A stretch of 16,483 nt of DNA, taken from assembly GCA_947374125.1 (NCBI GenBank), contig CANCAR010000037.1:1-16483 (forward strand), given 5' to 3'. A model generated the notes under the pieces. The model was given only the letters and a program-made list of their open reading frames with translations, was not told where the DNA came from and made no database searches. The translations under genes were made by a program, and so were the position numbers. Source of the DNA: Hyphomicrobiales bacterium. Lineage in GTDB: Bacteria > Pseudomonadota > Alphaproteobacteria > Rhizobiales > Beijerinckiaceae. Shown here piece by piece: positions 7,501 through 14,515 of the stretch. The first letter of the stretch is position 1; each line of letters begins with the position of its first letter.

Positions 7501-8514
7501 TTAAAGTTCAATCAATTTCCCCATCGCAACGGCCGTATCCGCCATACGGTTCGAGAAACCCCATTCATTATCATACCACGACAAAATAGACACAAAAGTG
7601 CCGTCCATCACCTTGGTCTGGTCCATATGGAAGATGGAGGAATGGGAATCATGGTTGAAGTCGATCGAGACATTGGCGGCATTGGTATAGCCGAGAATAC
7701 CCTTTAAGCGACCATCCGCCGCGGCCTTAATGGCTGCGTTAATTTCGTCCTTCGTGCTCGAACGCTTGGCGATGAACTTCAAATCGACCACCGAAACATT
7801 CGGCGTCGGTACGCGGATCGCGGCACCATCAAGTTTGCCGTTTAATTCTGGTAGAACAAGACCAACAGCCTTCGCTGCACCCGTTGACGTTGGAATCATC
7901 GAAAGCGCCGCAGCGCGGCCGCGATAGAGATCCTTGTGCATGGTGTCGAGCGTCGGCTGATCACCCGTGTAAGAGTGGATCGTCGTCATCATGCCCTTCT
8001 CGATGCCAACGAGCTCGTTAAGAACTTGAGCCACGGGCGAGAGGCAATTGGTCGTGCAGGACGCGTTCGAAACGACGAGATGATCTTTCGTGAGCTTCTG
8101 GTGATTGACGCCGTAAACAACGGTCAGATCGGCACCATCCGCAGGAGCGGAGACGAGCACGCGCTTGGCACCCGCTGTCAGATGGGCGGAAGCCTTATCC
8201 TTAGCAGTAAAAATTCCCGTGCATTCAAGCGCGATATCAACGCCTAGATCCTTGTGCGGCAATTGGGCAGGATCGCGGACAGCGGTGACCTTTATCGGAC
8301 CACGGCCTACATTGATTGTATCGCCTTCGACCGTCACGGTGCCAGGAAAACGACCATGCACCGAGTCAAACCGAAAGAGATGCGCATTGGTCTCAACAGG
8401 ACCCAGATCATTGATGGCCACCACTTCAATGTCGGTACGGCCCGACTCGATAATTGCACGAAGGACGTTACGGCCAATACGACCAAACCCATTGATTGCA
8501 ACGCGAACTGCCAT
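7501..8514 (-). CDS. gap: Glyceraldehyde-3-phosphate dehydrogenase, type I
   Basis: This enzyme oxidises glyceraldehyde-3-phosphate to 1,3-bisphosphoglycerate, or the reverse. The 337 residues show the Rossmann motif NGFGRIGR (8-15), Asp36 in AINDLG at the position that favours NAD over NADP, catalytic Cys153 in SNASCTTNC, the base His180 in TIHSYTGDQ, PTSTGAAKAV, and the C-terminal SWYDNEWGFSNRM. ATG at 8514 follows AGGAGA by about 6 bases. It lies 51 bases after tkt and is followed by two small unknown genes before pgk. The HSYTGDQ form, rather than HSYTNDQ, occurs in gluconeogenic and Calvin-cycle paralogues, so the direction of flux should not be assumed. Confidence 0.97.
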   Translation of the reverse strand: MAVRVAINGFGRIGRNVLRAIIESGRTDIEVVAINDLGPVETNAHLFRFDSVHGRFPGTVTVEGDTINVGRGPIKVTAVRDPAQLPHKDLGVDIALECTGIFTAKDKASAHLTAGAKRVLVSAPADGADLTVVYGVNHQKLTKDHLVVSNASCTTNCLSPVAQVLNELVGIEKGMMTTIHSYTGDQPTLDTMHKDLYRGRAAALSMIPTSTGAAKAVGLVLPELNGKLDGAAIRVPTPNVSVVDLKFIAKRSSTKDEINAAIKAAADGRLKGILGYTNAANVSIDFNHDSHSSIFHMDQTKVMDGTFVSILSWYDNEWGFSNRMADTAVAMGKLIEL

Positions 8515-8565
8515 GCTAGTCTCCTGTCTTTCGATCCAAAATTTTAAATTTCAAAGAAGAGGCCT

Positions 8566-10548
8566 TTAGCCGAAACGTTTAAGGGCACCCTCGACAATGG
8601 CTTCCGCTGTTATTCCAAAATGCGCGTAGAGCTCTTTATAAGGCGCACTGGCGCCGAAGCTGTTCATACCAACGAAAATACCATCATTGCCGATCAAAGA
8701 ATCCCAGCCTTGGCGAACGGCGGCTTCAACCGCTACCTTAACCTTAGCAGTTCCGATGACGGTTGCACGATAGGTATCATCCTGACGGGCAAATAGTTCA
8801 AAGCTTGGCACCGATACCACACGGGCTTTCACGCCCTTCTCGGTTAGAGACTTTTGCGCAGCAACCGCAATCTCTACTTCCGAACCCGTTGCGAAGATGG
8901 ACACTTGCGCTTCACCATTCGCGGCCACCAATTCATACGCACCACGGGCTGATTTATTCTCGCTTTGCGTTCCCAAACGCACCTGCGGCAGGTTCTGACG
9001 CGTCAGCGCCAAAATACTCGGCGTGGAAGTTTCCTTCAGCGCCAATTCCCAGCATTCGAGCGTTTCAACAACGTCAGCCGGACGGAACACATTCAGGTTA
9101 GGCATCGCGCGAAGGGAAGCCAAATGCTCTATCGGTTGATGGGTCGGGCCATCTTCACCCAAACCAATCGAGTCATGCGTCATGACTTGAATGGTCCGAA
9201 TGCCCATCAAAGCAGCAAGCCTAATCGACGGGCGGCAATAATCGGTGAACACCATAAAGGTCGCACCCGATGGAATAATGCCACCATGCAACGCCATACC
9301 ATTCATCGCCGCGGCCATGCCGTGTTCACGAATGCCGTAATGAATATAGCGGCCCGCGAAATTGCCCGGTGACATCGCTGTTAAGTTCTTCGTCTTCGTA
9401 TTGTTCGATGGCGTCAAATCCGCCGAACCAAGCACCAATTCAGGAACGGCTTCGGTAATGACTTCCAAAGCCATTTCGGACGCTTTACGCGTTGCGACCG
9501 TTTGCGGCTCGGCGGCCAATTTCGCCTTAAAACCTGCAATGGCTGCGTCAAGCTTCGGCGAAACCTTACCTGCCATGCGGCGCGTGAATTCTTCCGCCTT
9601 TGGCGAAGCAGCAAGCCGCTTCTTCCACTCCGCATGCGCCCCATGCGAACGCTTAGCCGAGGAGCGCCAAGCATCCAACACATCAGAAGGAACATCAAAC
9701 GGCTCTGCTGACAGACCAAGCGCTACCTTTGCGCCGGCGAGTTCTTCTGCTCCCAGCGGCTCGCCATGAGCCTTCGATGTGCCTGCGCGTTTTGGTGCGC
9801 CAAATCCGATCACCGTTTTGCACGCGATCATCGTAGGACGATCCGACGTGTGCGCTGCTTCAATCGCGGCCGCAATTGCATCTTGGTCATGGCCATCAAC
9901 GGCAGCGGTTGCCCAACCTGCCGATTCAAAGCGCTTGCGCTGATCAACTGAGTCCGCAATCGAGAGCGGACCATCAATCGAAATGCCATTGTCGTCCCAG
10001 AGCACGATCAGACGGTTCAGCTTCAAATGTCCCGCCAGCGCGATGGCTTCCTGCGAGATTCCTTCCATAAGGTCACCGTCAGAGGCGAGCACATAGGTAT
10101 AGTGATCGACAAGATCGGACGAGAACTCCGCATTCAAATGCCGCTCGGCGAGCGCAAAACCAACCGAAGTGGCCAGCCCCTGCCCCAATGGCCCGGTCGT
10201 CATCTCAACGCCTAGCGTATGGCCCACTTCAGGATGACCCGGTGTTTTGGAGCCCCATTGACGGAAATTTTTAAGCTCATCCAGCGTCATGCCGGTCGTA
10301 CCGGTCAGATAAAGGATGGAATAAAGCAACATCGAGCCATGACCGGCCGAAAGGATAAAGCGATCCCGATCCGCCCAATGCGTGTCGGTCGGATCAAACT
10401 TCAAAAACCGCGTATAAAGGACAGTTGCGATGTCAGCGGCGCCCATTGGCAGGCCAGGATGACCGGATTTGGCCTTCTCCACCCCATCCATCGAAAGTCC
10501 GCGAATGGCATTGGCCATGCGGCGTGCAAGATCGCTCGTACCCATCAT
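8566..10548 (-). CDS. tkt: Transketolase
   Basis: This thiamine-diphosphate enzyme moves two-carbon ketol units between sugar phosphates in the pentose phosphate and Calvin pathways. The 660 residues match full-length bacterial transketolase: KSGHPG with His30, SAGHGS with His70, the ThDP/metal motif ASDGDLMEG (155-163) continuing to WDDNGISIDG (184-193), catalytic Glu408 in GIREHGM, the substrate/cofactor loop GLGEDGPTHQP around Glu465, and a C-terminal domain with ATGSEVEIA. Two adjacent ATG codons compete (10548 and 10545); AAGGA stands 4 bases before the first and 7 before the second, so the second may be used, with a one-residue effect. It is the first gene of the sugar-phosphate run, with a promoter-like sequence at 10575-10602. 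Confidence 0.97.
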   Translation of the reverse strand: MMGTSDLARRMANAIRGLSMDGVEKAKSGHPGLPMGAADIATVLYTRFLKFDPTDTHWADRDRFILSAGHGSMLLYSILYLTGTTGMTLDELKNFRQWGSKTPGHPEVGHTLGVEMTTGPLGQGLATSVGFALAERHLNAEFSSDLVDHYTYVLASDGDLMEGISQEAIALAGHLKLNRLIVLWDDNGISIDGPLSIADSVDQRKRFESAGWATAAVDGHDQDAIAAAIEAAHTSDRPTMIACKTVIGFGAPKRAGTSKAHGEPLGAEELAGAKVALGLSAEPFDVPSDVLDAWRSSAKRSHGAHAEWKKRLAASPKAEEFTRRMAGKVSPKLDAAIAGFKAKLAAEPQTVATRKASEMALEVITEAVPELVLGSADLTPSNNTKTKNLTAMSPGNFAGRYIHYGIREHGMAAAMNGMALHGGIIPSGATFMVFTDYCRPSIRLAALMGIRTIQVMTHDSIGLGEDGPTHQPIEHLASLRAMPNLNVFRPADVVETLECWELALKETSTPSILALTRQNLPQVRLGTQSENKSARGAYELVAANGEAQVSIFATGSEVEIAVAAQKSLTEKGVKARVVSVPSFELFARQDDTYRATVIGTAKVKVAVEAAVRQGWDSLIGNDGIFVGMNSFGASAPYKELYAHFGITAEAIVEGALKRFG

Positions 10549-10574
10549 CTAATCCTTATGTAGAATGCGAGCGA

Positions 10575-10602
10575 CTGATACCACCTCGCCTTTTCAAGTC
10601 AA
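10575..10602 (-). promoter_or_regulatory. Candidate promoter for the tkt-gap-pgk-fba run
   Basis: Read on the minus strand, TTGACT (10602-10597) and TATCAG (10580-10575) are spaced by 16 bases, matching the sigma-70 consensus at 5 of 6 and 4 of 6 positions. The predicted transcript would begin roughly 20-25 bases before the tkt ATG. It lies in the only sizeable gap (10549-10677) between the thioesterase and tkt. Promoter calls by eye are weak; the position is the main support. Confidence 0.45.
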
Positions 10603-10677
10603 TGCACGGGGGGAATAGAGTTTCGCAAAATGGGTCGAAAAGCGGAAAATGTGGCCTTGTAGGGGCAATGAACCGGT

Positions 10678-11154
10678 TTACCGCCGCTTCAACTCAATCC
10701 CCTGCCCTGCATCGTCCGGCATAGGTAGCGACGCATGCTTGACGGCAATCGCCTCGATCCGCTCCCGAACTCCATCCGGAAAGGCCGCGATTTTTGGGCC
10801 TGATTGATCCACACTTGCCAATAATTGCTCGCATGTCGCAAGCAGAGTGCCGTCAACGCCGTGCCGGAGCCATTGATAGAGCCGGATGCGTTTGGCATCC
10901 ATTTCTAAAATCTGTCCCGTAACCGTTAGCGGCGCACCCTCTTTTACCTCTTGGTGATACCGCATCTGCATGGCAAGCGTGAAAAGCGTGTGGTTGGTTT
11001 CAGCTCGTCCCGCTTTGTCAAGGCCAACACTGACCATCAAGGCGTCAATGGCGCGCGAAAACGGGATCGCATAGGCCGCGTCATTCATATGGCCATTATA
11101 ATCGACCCATTCGGGCAAAACCGTTGCGTCGTAAAGGTGAAGCGGTAGAGACAT
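10678..11154 (-). CDS. Hot-dog fold thioesterase, probable betainyl-CoA thioesterase
   Basis: This is a 158-residue 4-hydroxybenzoyl-CoA-thioesterase-type protein. The N-terminal WVDYNGHMNDAAY (16-28) carries the Asp and Asn-Gly-His-Met-Asn core of the hot-dog active site, followed by a central MRYHQEV strand typical of the fold. Proteins of this type next to, or fused with, L-carnitine dehydrogenase act on betainyl-CoA, giving glycine betaine and CoA; that substrate is inferred from the neighbour. The start ATG at 11154 shares its A with the TAA of carnitine dehydrogenase (TAATG). An in-frame start at 11190 would lie inside the upstream gene and is unlikely. In a number of bacteria the two activities form one fused polypeptide; here they are separate but coupled. 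Confidence 0.88.
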   Translation of the reverse strand: MSLPLHLYDATVLPEWVDYNGHMNDAAYAIPFSRAIDALMVSVGLDKAGRAETNHTLFTLAMQMRYHQEVKEGAPLTVTGQILEMDAKRIRLYQWLRHGVDGTLLATCEQLLASVDQSGPKIAAFPDGVRERIEAIAVKHASLPMPDDAGQGIELKRR

Positions 11155-12116
11155 TAGATATGATCCGGGCGGCCTTCGGCCTCGGGCCAATAGTTTTTGA
11201 CGAGTTTCAACAAATCATTGAGGAACGCATCGCGGCGGCGCTCCAGCTCTTTCACCGAGCGGCCTGCCGCCTGATGCTCGCAGCCATCGACGATCTTGTC
11301 GATGATTTCGTCGTTAAGTTCCGGCGCTGGCGTATAGGAATAGGGCATTTTGAGCGCTGGTCCAAACTGGTGCATGAAATGACGCATTCCCGCGTCGCCT
11401 CCGGCCAACTGGAAGGTGAGGAAGGTACCCATGAGCGACCAGCGCAAGCCGCAGCCATAAACAACCGCCGCGTCGATTTCTTCCGTGGTCGCGACGTCTT
11501 CCTTGATCAACCAAAGCGCCTCGCGCCACAAAGCTTCCATCAAACGGTCGGCGATAAAGCCTTCAATTTCTTTCCGAACATGCAGCGGCCGCATTCCAAT
11601 CCGGCGGTAAAAGGTCTTTGCGGCCTCCACAGCCTCGGCCGACGTCTTTAGGCCAGCCACAATCTCGACCAGCGGCAAAAGATAGACCGGGTTAAACGGA
11701 TGGCCGACCACAATACGATCTGGATTGGTGCATTTTGATTGCAGACTTGTCGGCAGAAGATAGGAGGTTGAGGAAGCAATCACGACGCCGGGCTTAGCCA
11801 CAAAATCAATCTCCGCCAACAGCTTCTGTTTAAGTTCCTCCCGCTCTGGCGCGTTTTCCTGCACGAAATCGGCGTTTTTTACCGCCTCGGCAACGGAGCT
11901 GACATAAGTCAGCCGCGACTGGCTGGCACCTTCCGCAAGTCCCGCGGTTTCAAGGGCGGGCCAAGCATTGGCAATCGCTGCGCGGATTTTTGCTTCACCA
12001 TCGGGAGCTGGATCAAAGGCGACCACATCAAGCCCATGGGCAAGACACCGCGCTGCCCAGCCGGAGCCGATAACACCTGAGCCAATAATGGCAACGGTTT
12101 GGATGGATGAGGACAT
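11154..12116 (-). CDS. lcdH: L-carnitine 3-dehydrogenase
   Basis: This NAD-dependent enzyme oxidises L-carnitine to 3-dehydrocarnitine, the first step of the carnitine to glycine betaine route. It has 320 residues, the usual length, and is built like 3-hydroxyacyl-CoA dehydrogenases: Rossmann motif GSGVIGSGW (12-20), Asp35 at the end of the second strand (NAD preference), QENAPE (86-91), and catalytic His139 in GHPFNP. The C-terminal half carries the carnitine-dehydrogenase-like blocks EGFIADRLMEALWREALW, GLRWSLMGTFLTFQLAGG and MRHFMHQFGPALK, which separate it from fatty-acid enzymes such as FadB or PaaH. ATG at 12116 has GGGAG about 8 bases upstream. The divergent permease and the downstream thioesterase complete the local unit. 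Confidence 0.93.
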   Translation of the reverse strand: MSSSIQTVAIIGSGVIGSGWAARCLAHGLDVVAFDPAPDGEAKIRAAIANAWPALETAGLAEGASQSRLTYVSSVAEAVKNADFVQENAPEREELKQKLLAEIDFVAKPGVVIASSTSYLLPTSLQSKCTNPDRIVVGHPFNPVYLLPLVEIVAGLKTSAEAVEAAKTFYRRIGMRPLHVRKEIEGFIADRLMEALWREALWLIKEDVATTEEIDAAVVYGCGLRWSLMGTFLTFQLAGGDAGMRHFMHQFGPALKMPYSYTPAPELNDEIIDKIVDGCEHQAAGRSVKELERRRDAFLNDLLKLVKNYWPEAEGRPDHI

Positions 12117-12322
12117 AGCGCTTGCTCCCTAACTGTCATGTGCGTGTTAACGGCCAATAAAGCGTAAAGCGGGGGTGGAGGGAAGTCCGGTTGCGACCGC
12201 CAATGGCCACGAGGCGGCATGTCGCGAGCGGAATGTGCTATGTCTCTTTCCGACGCGCGTACATGGCCCGACTCAGTTTAAGTAACAAATCTTGCCGTCG
12301 CTTGAACCTGAAACGCCATTCG
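12117..12322. other. Divergent intergenic region between lcdH and the DMT permease
   Basis: These 206 bases separate two divergent genes and must hold promoters for both. I found no hexamer pair convincing enough to call on either strand, no palindrome of operator size and no RNA gene. The reading frame of the permease is open back to an in-frame start at 12191, so part of this region could be translated if the true permease start lies upstream of 12323. Confidence 0.4.
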
Positions 12323-13225
12323 ATGACCGCCATATCCCATTTGGAAGACTCCACTCGCTTAGCCCGGCGCACCCGCTGGCGGGGCATCGCCTATGTGGCG
12401 ATTGCGGCTTTGATGTGGAGCACGGCGGGCATCTGGGTACGGTATCTCACCTTGGACATCTGGACCATTCAGGCCGGAAGGGCCTTTTGCGGCGCGCTTT
12501 CGCTGTTTATCTATTTGCTTATCCAAGAACGCCGCGGAGTTCTCGCGCCCTTCCGGACGATCAATTTGGCAGGCTATATTATGGTGCCCATTAACGCTCT
12601 GGGCATGGCAGGTTATATGTTGGCGCTGCATTGGACCACGGTGGCCGATGTGATGATCGTCTACACGACGCTGCCCTTCGTTGTGGCGCTTGTAGGGTGG
12701 ATCTGGATGCGCGAGCGCGTCAAAATGCGCACGCTGTTTGCCAGCGCCATCGCGCTTTCAGGCGTTACTTTCATGGTGGGCGGTTCGTACCAAACAGGCA
12801 CTGTAAAGGGTGATCTGGCGGCCTTTGCCATGGTGGTAAGCTTTGCCGCGCTGGTTATTCTCTCCCGGCGCTACCCAAAAATGTCGATGCCTGCCCATTC
12901 GGTTTTATCGGGTCTTATGTGCGCGGCAGTCGCTTGGCCTATGGCAGATTTTTCGACCGTTACTTTGAACGACGCACTTCTTTTAATGATTTTAGGCTCC
13001 ATCACCATCGGGGTAGCCAATGTCATGTATATGCGCGGCGTGGCTCTCATTCCACCCGCAGAAGCGGGGTTGATCGGCCTGCTCGACACGATCATCGCGC
13101 CACTTTGGGTGTTCTGGATTTTCAACGAGCGCCCCGCCGAAGGAGCCTTAATCGGCGGTGTTATTGTTTTAGGCGCTGTGGTGTTTCAGATTTTGGGGGA
13201 GGGGAAGAAGGCTGTTAGGGACTAA
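12323..13225 (+). CDS. EamA/DMT-superfamily permease
   Basis: With ATG at 12323 the protein has 300 residues and about ten hydrophobic helices in two EamA repeats, the normal plan and length for drug/metabolite transporters. The first helix (GIAYVAIAALMWSTAGIWV) and the block ALHWTTVADVMIVYTTLPF before a charged WMRERV turn are typical of repeat one; PPAEAGLIGLLDTIIAPLWV plus FNERP is the matching end of repeat two. The frame continues upstream to 12191, but those 44 extra residues are Arg/Ser-rich without a hydrophobic or conserved pattern. None of the candidate starts (12191, 12263, 12323) has a clear ribosome site, so the start is uncertain. Substrate is unknown; family members export amino acids and other metabolites. 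Its place among carnitine genes is suggestive only. Confidence 0.88.
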   Translation: MTAISHLEDSTRLARRTRWRGIAYVAIAALMWSTAGIWVRYLTLDIWTIQAGRAFCGALSLFIYLLIQERRGVLAPFRTINLAGYIMVPINALGMAGYMLALHWTTVADVMIVYTTLPFVVALVGWIWMRERVKMRTLFASAIALSGVTFMVGGSYQTGTVKGDLAAFAMVVSFAALVILSRRYPKMSMPAHSVLSGLMCAAVAWPMADFSTVTLNDALLLMILGSITIGVANVMYMRGVALIPPAEAGLIGLLDTIIAPLWVFWIFNERPAEGALIGGVIVLGAVVFQILGEGKKAVRD

Positions 13226-13244
13226 ATAGTGCCTTTTCAATCCA

Positions 13245-13592
13245 TCAGTGCGCTTCCGACGCTGGGAGGTTCAAATGTTGTTCGACCCTACGAAGGCGCT
13301 CCTCAAATTCACTCATCAAAATCCCATGGCCGACGGCAGACGAGTGATATTCCATAACGGAGCGGCGGAGGCCGACGATTTGCTCACTCAGTTTCTTTTC
13401 CAAGTCGACCACATCGGAAGCCACATCGGCAAAACCGCTTTTCATTTCGGATCGAATATCGGCTAATCCTCTGTTAAACTCGGATTTAGTTGCCATGGTT
13501 GCACGTATATCTTTGATATCGGTGCGTATGTCGTTCATCTCGCCCCGCATCTCGCACAAGAGGGAAAGAACCAGATTGTCAGGTTCTGCCAT
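13245..13592 (-). CDS. Small coiled-coil protein, function unknown
   Basis: The 115-residue protein is soluble, highly charged and almost wholly helical by composition: MRGEMNDIRTDIKDIRATM, then a MATKSEFNRGLADIRSEM segment, KSGFADVASDVVDLEKKL and a C-terminal FEERLRRVEQHLNL heptad run. No signal peptide, cysteine pair or catalytic motif is seen. Short proteins starting AEP(D/E)NLVL with this layout occur widely in alphaproteobacteria as hypotheticals. GAGGA lies about 9 bases before the ATG. The gene stands alone between two unlike units: it converges with the DMT permease (19 bases between stops) and its upstream spacer is conspicuously AT-rich. A regulator or partner-binding scaffold is conceivable but nothing in the sequence shows it. 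Confidence 0.75.
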   Translation of the reverse strand: MAEPDNLVLSLLCEMRGEMNDIRTDIKDIRATMATKSEFNRGLADIRSEMKSGFADVASDVVDLEKKLSEQIVGLRRSVMEYHSSAVGHGILMSEFEERLRRVEQHLNLPASEAH

Positions 13593-13662
13593 TGTTTAAG
13601 ATCCTCGCCCGCTCGATAAATTTCGTCTGAAAAACCATCTGAATGAAATAAACACACTCAAG

Positions 13663-13690
13663 ACTATAACAAATTAGTACATTCATACAA
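13663..13690 (-). promoter_or_regulatory. Candidate promoter for the small coiled-coil gene
   Basis: On the minus strand, TTGTAT (13690-13685) and TATAGT (13668-13663) are 16 bases apart. The -10 box matches 5 of 6 consensus bases; the -35 box matches only 3. They sit in the AT-rich spacer 13593-13729, about 70 bases before the ATG at 13592, leaving a leader of roughly 60 bases. Confidence 0.4.
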
Positions 13691-13695
13691 TGAAT
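13681..13695. promoter_or_regulatory. 15-base palindrome, possible operator
   Basis: ATTCAT-ACA-ATGAAT is a perfect inverted repeat with 6-base arms and a 3-base centre. It overlaps the candidate -35 box of the small coiled-coil gene, a usual place for a repressor site. In AT-rich DNA a palindrome of this size can arise by chance, so this is a weak call. Confidence 0.3.
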
Positions 13696-13729
13696 TATGC
13701 AAAAAAATCGGCATAGAATGTAGCAAAAC

Positions 13730-14515
13730 CTACCTCCCCTTCCACTCCGGCTTCCGCTTTTCCGCAAACGCGTTAGGACCTTCCAAAGCATCCTCGGATC
13801 GGAGCATCGCGTCATAAGCGGGGATCGCGCCTGAGCGCATCAGCCGGTAGCCTTCTTTCACGTCAAGTGGCAGCGTCGCCTTTATGACCGCTTTAATCGC
13901 CTTAAGCGCCAATGGCGCGTTCGCGGCAATCATCTGAGCCATCGCACGGGCCTCGGTCATTAATTCGGCTTTTGGGACGACTTTGTTGATGAGCCCCCAC
14001 CGCAGCGCCTCTTCCGGCCCCATGCGGCGGGCGGTCATCAGCATTTCCATCGCAATCGGGAGAGGCAAACGTTTAGGAAGCCGCAAAGCGCCACCCGAAT
14101 CGGCCATGATGCCTAAGGTGACTTCGGGTAGAGCGAATTCGGCTGTATCCGCCACTATAACAAGATCAGCGGCGAGCGCCAACTCGAACCCACCGCCAAA
14201 AGCCAAGCCATTCACCGCAGCGATAACCGGCTTATCGAGGTCCCAGAGTTCAGTGAGGCCCGCAAAGCCGCCAAGGCCATGATCGGCATCGACCGCCTCA
14301 CCTTCTGCGCCCGCTTTCAAATCCCATCCAGCGGAGAAGAAACGTCCCTCGCCACCGGTGAGAATAGCAACCGACAAGCTGCGGTCATCGCGGAATTCGG
14401 CAAAGGCCGCATAAAGCGCTTGGCTGGTCGCTACATTGATCGCGTTGGCTTTGGGACGGTCGAGCGTAATTTCAAACACGGCACCATCGCGGCGGGTGAG
14501 GACAGGACTGGTCAT
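13730..14515 (-). CDS. caiD: Carnitinyl-CoA dehydratase (crotonobetainyl-CoA hydratase)
   Basis: This crotonase-fold enzyme interconverts L-carnitinyl-CoA and crotonobetainyl-CoA plus water. The 261 residues equal the length of Escherichia coli CaiD as I remember it, and long blocks agree: ITLDRPKANAI, FFSAGWDLKA, GGFAGLTE, LDKPVIAAVNG, AFGGGFELALAAD, RRMGPEEALRWG and the C-terminal EDALEGPNAFAEKR.PEWKGR. Glu111 (GGGFEL) and Glu131 (ALPEVTLGI) are both kept at the crotonase catalytic positions, and the oxyanion-hole segments SAGWDL and GGGFE are intact. ATG at 14515 overlaps the stop of the acyl-CoA synthetase as ATGA. Unlike the enterobacterial caiTABCDE operon, no CaiA, CaiB, CaiC or CaiT gene is beside it in the window. 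Confidence 0.94.
   Translation of the reverse strand: MTSPVLTRRDGAVFEITLDRPKANAINVATSQALYAAFAEFRDDRSLSVAILTGGEGRFFSAGWDLKAGAEGEAVDADHGLGGFAGLTELWDLDKPVIAAVNGLAFGGGFELALAADLVIVADTAEFALPEVTLGIMADSGGALRLPKRLPLPIAMEMLMTARRMGPEEALRWGLINKVVPKAELMTEARAMAQMIAANAPLALKAIKAVIKATLPLDVKEGYRLMRSGAIPAYDAMLRSEDALEGPNAFAEKRKPEWKGR

Noticed and set aside
11154..12116. 3-hydroxybutyryl-CoA dehydrogenase
   Set aside because: The C-terminal blocks GLRWSLMGTF and MRHFMHQFGPALK and the coupled thioesterase point to L-carnitine dehydrogenase instead.
12191..12322. N-terminal extension of the DMT permease
   Set aside because: The frame is open, but the 44 residues are Arg/Ser-rich with no conserved or hydrophobic pattern, there is no ribosome site, and 300 residues from 12323 already match the family length.
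13730..14515. Generic enoyl-CoA hydratase for fatty-acid oxidation
   Set aside because: Length and many blocks agree with CaiD specifically, including SAGWDLKA and the C-terminal FAEKR.PEWKGR.
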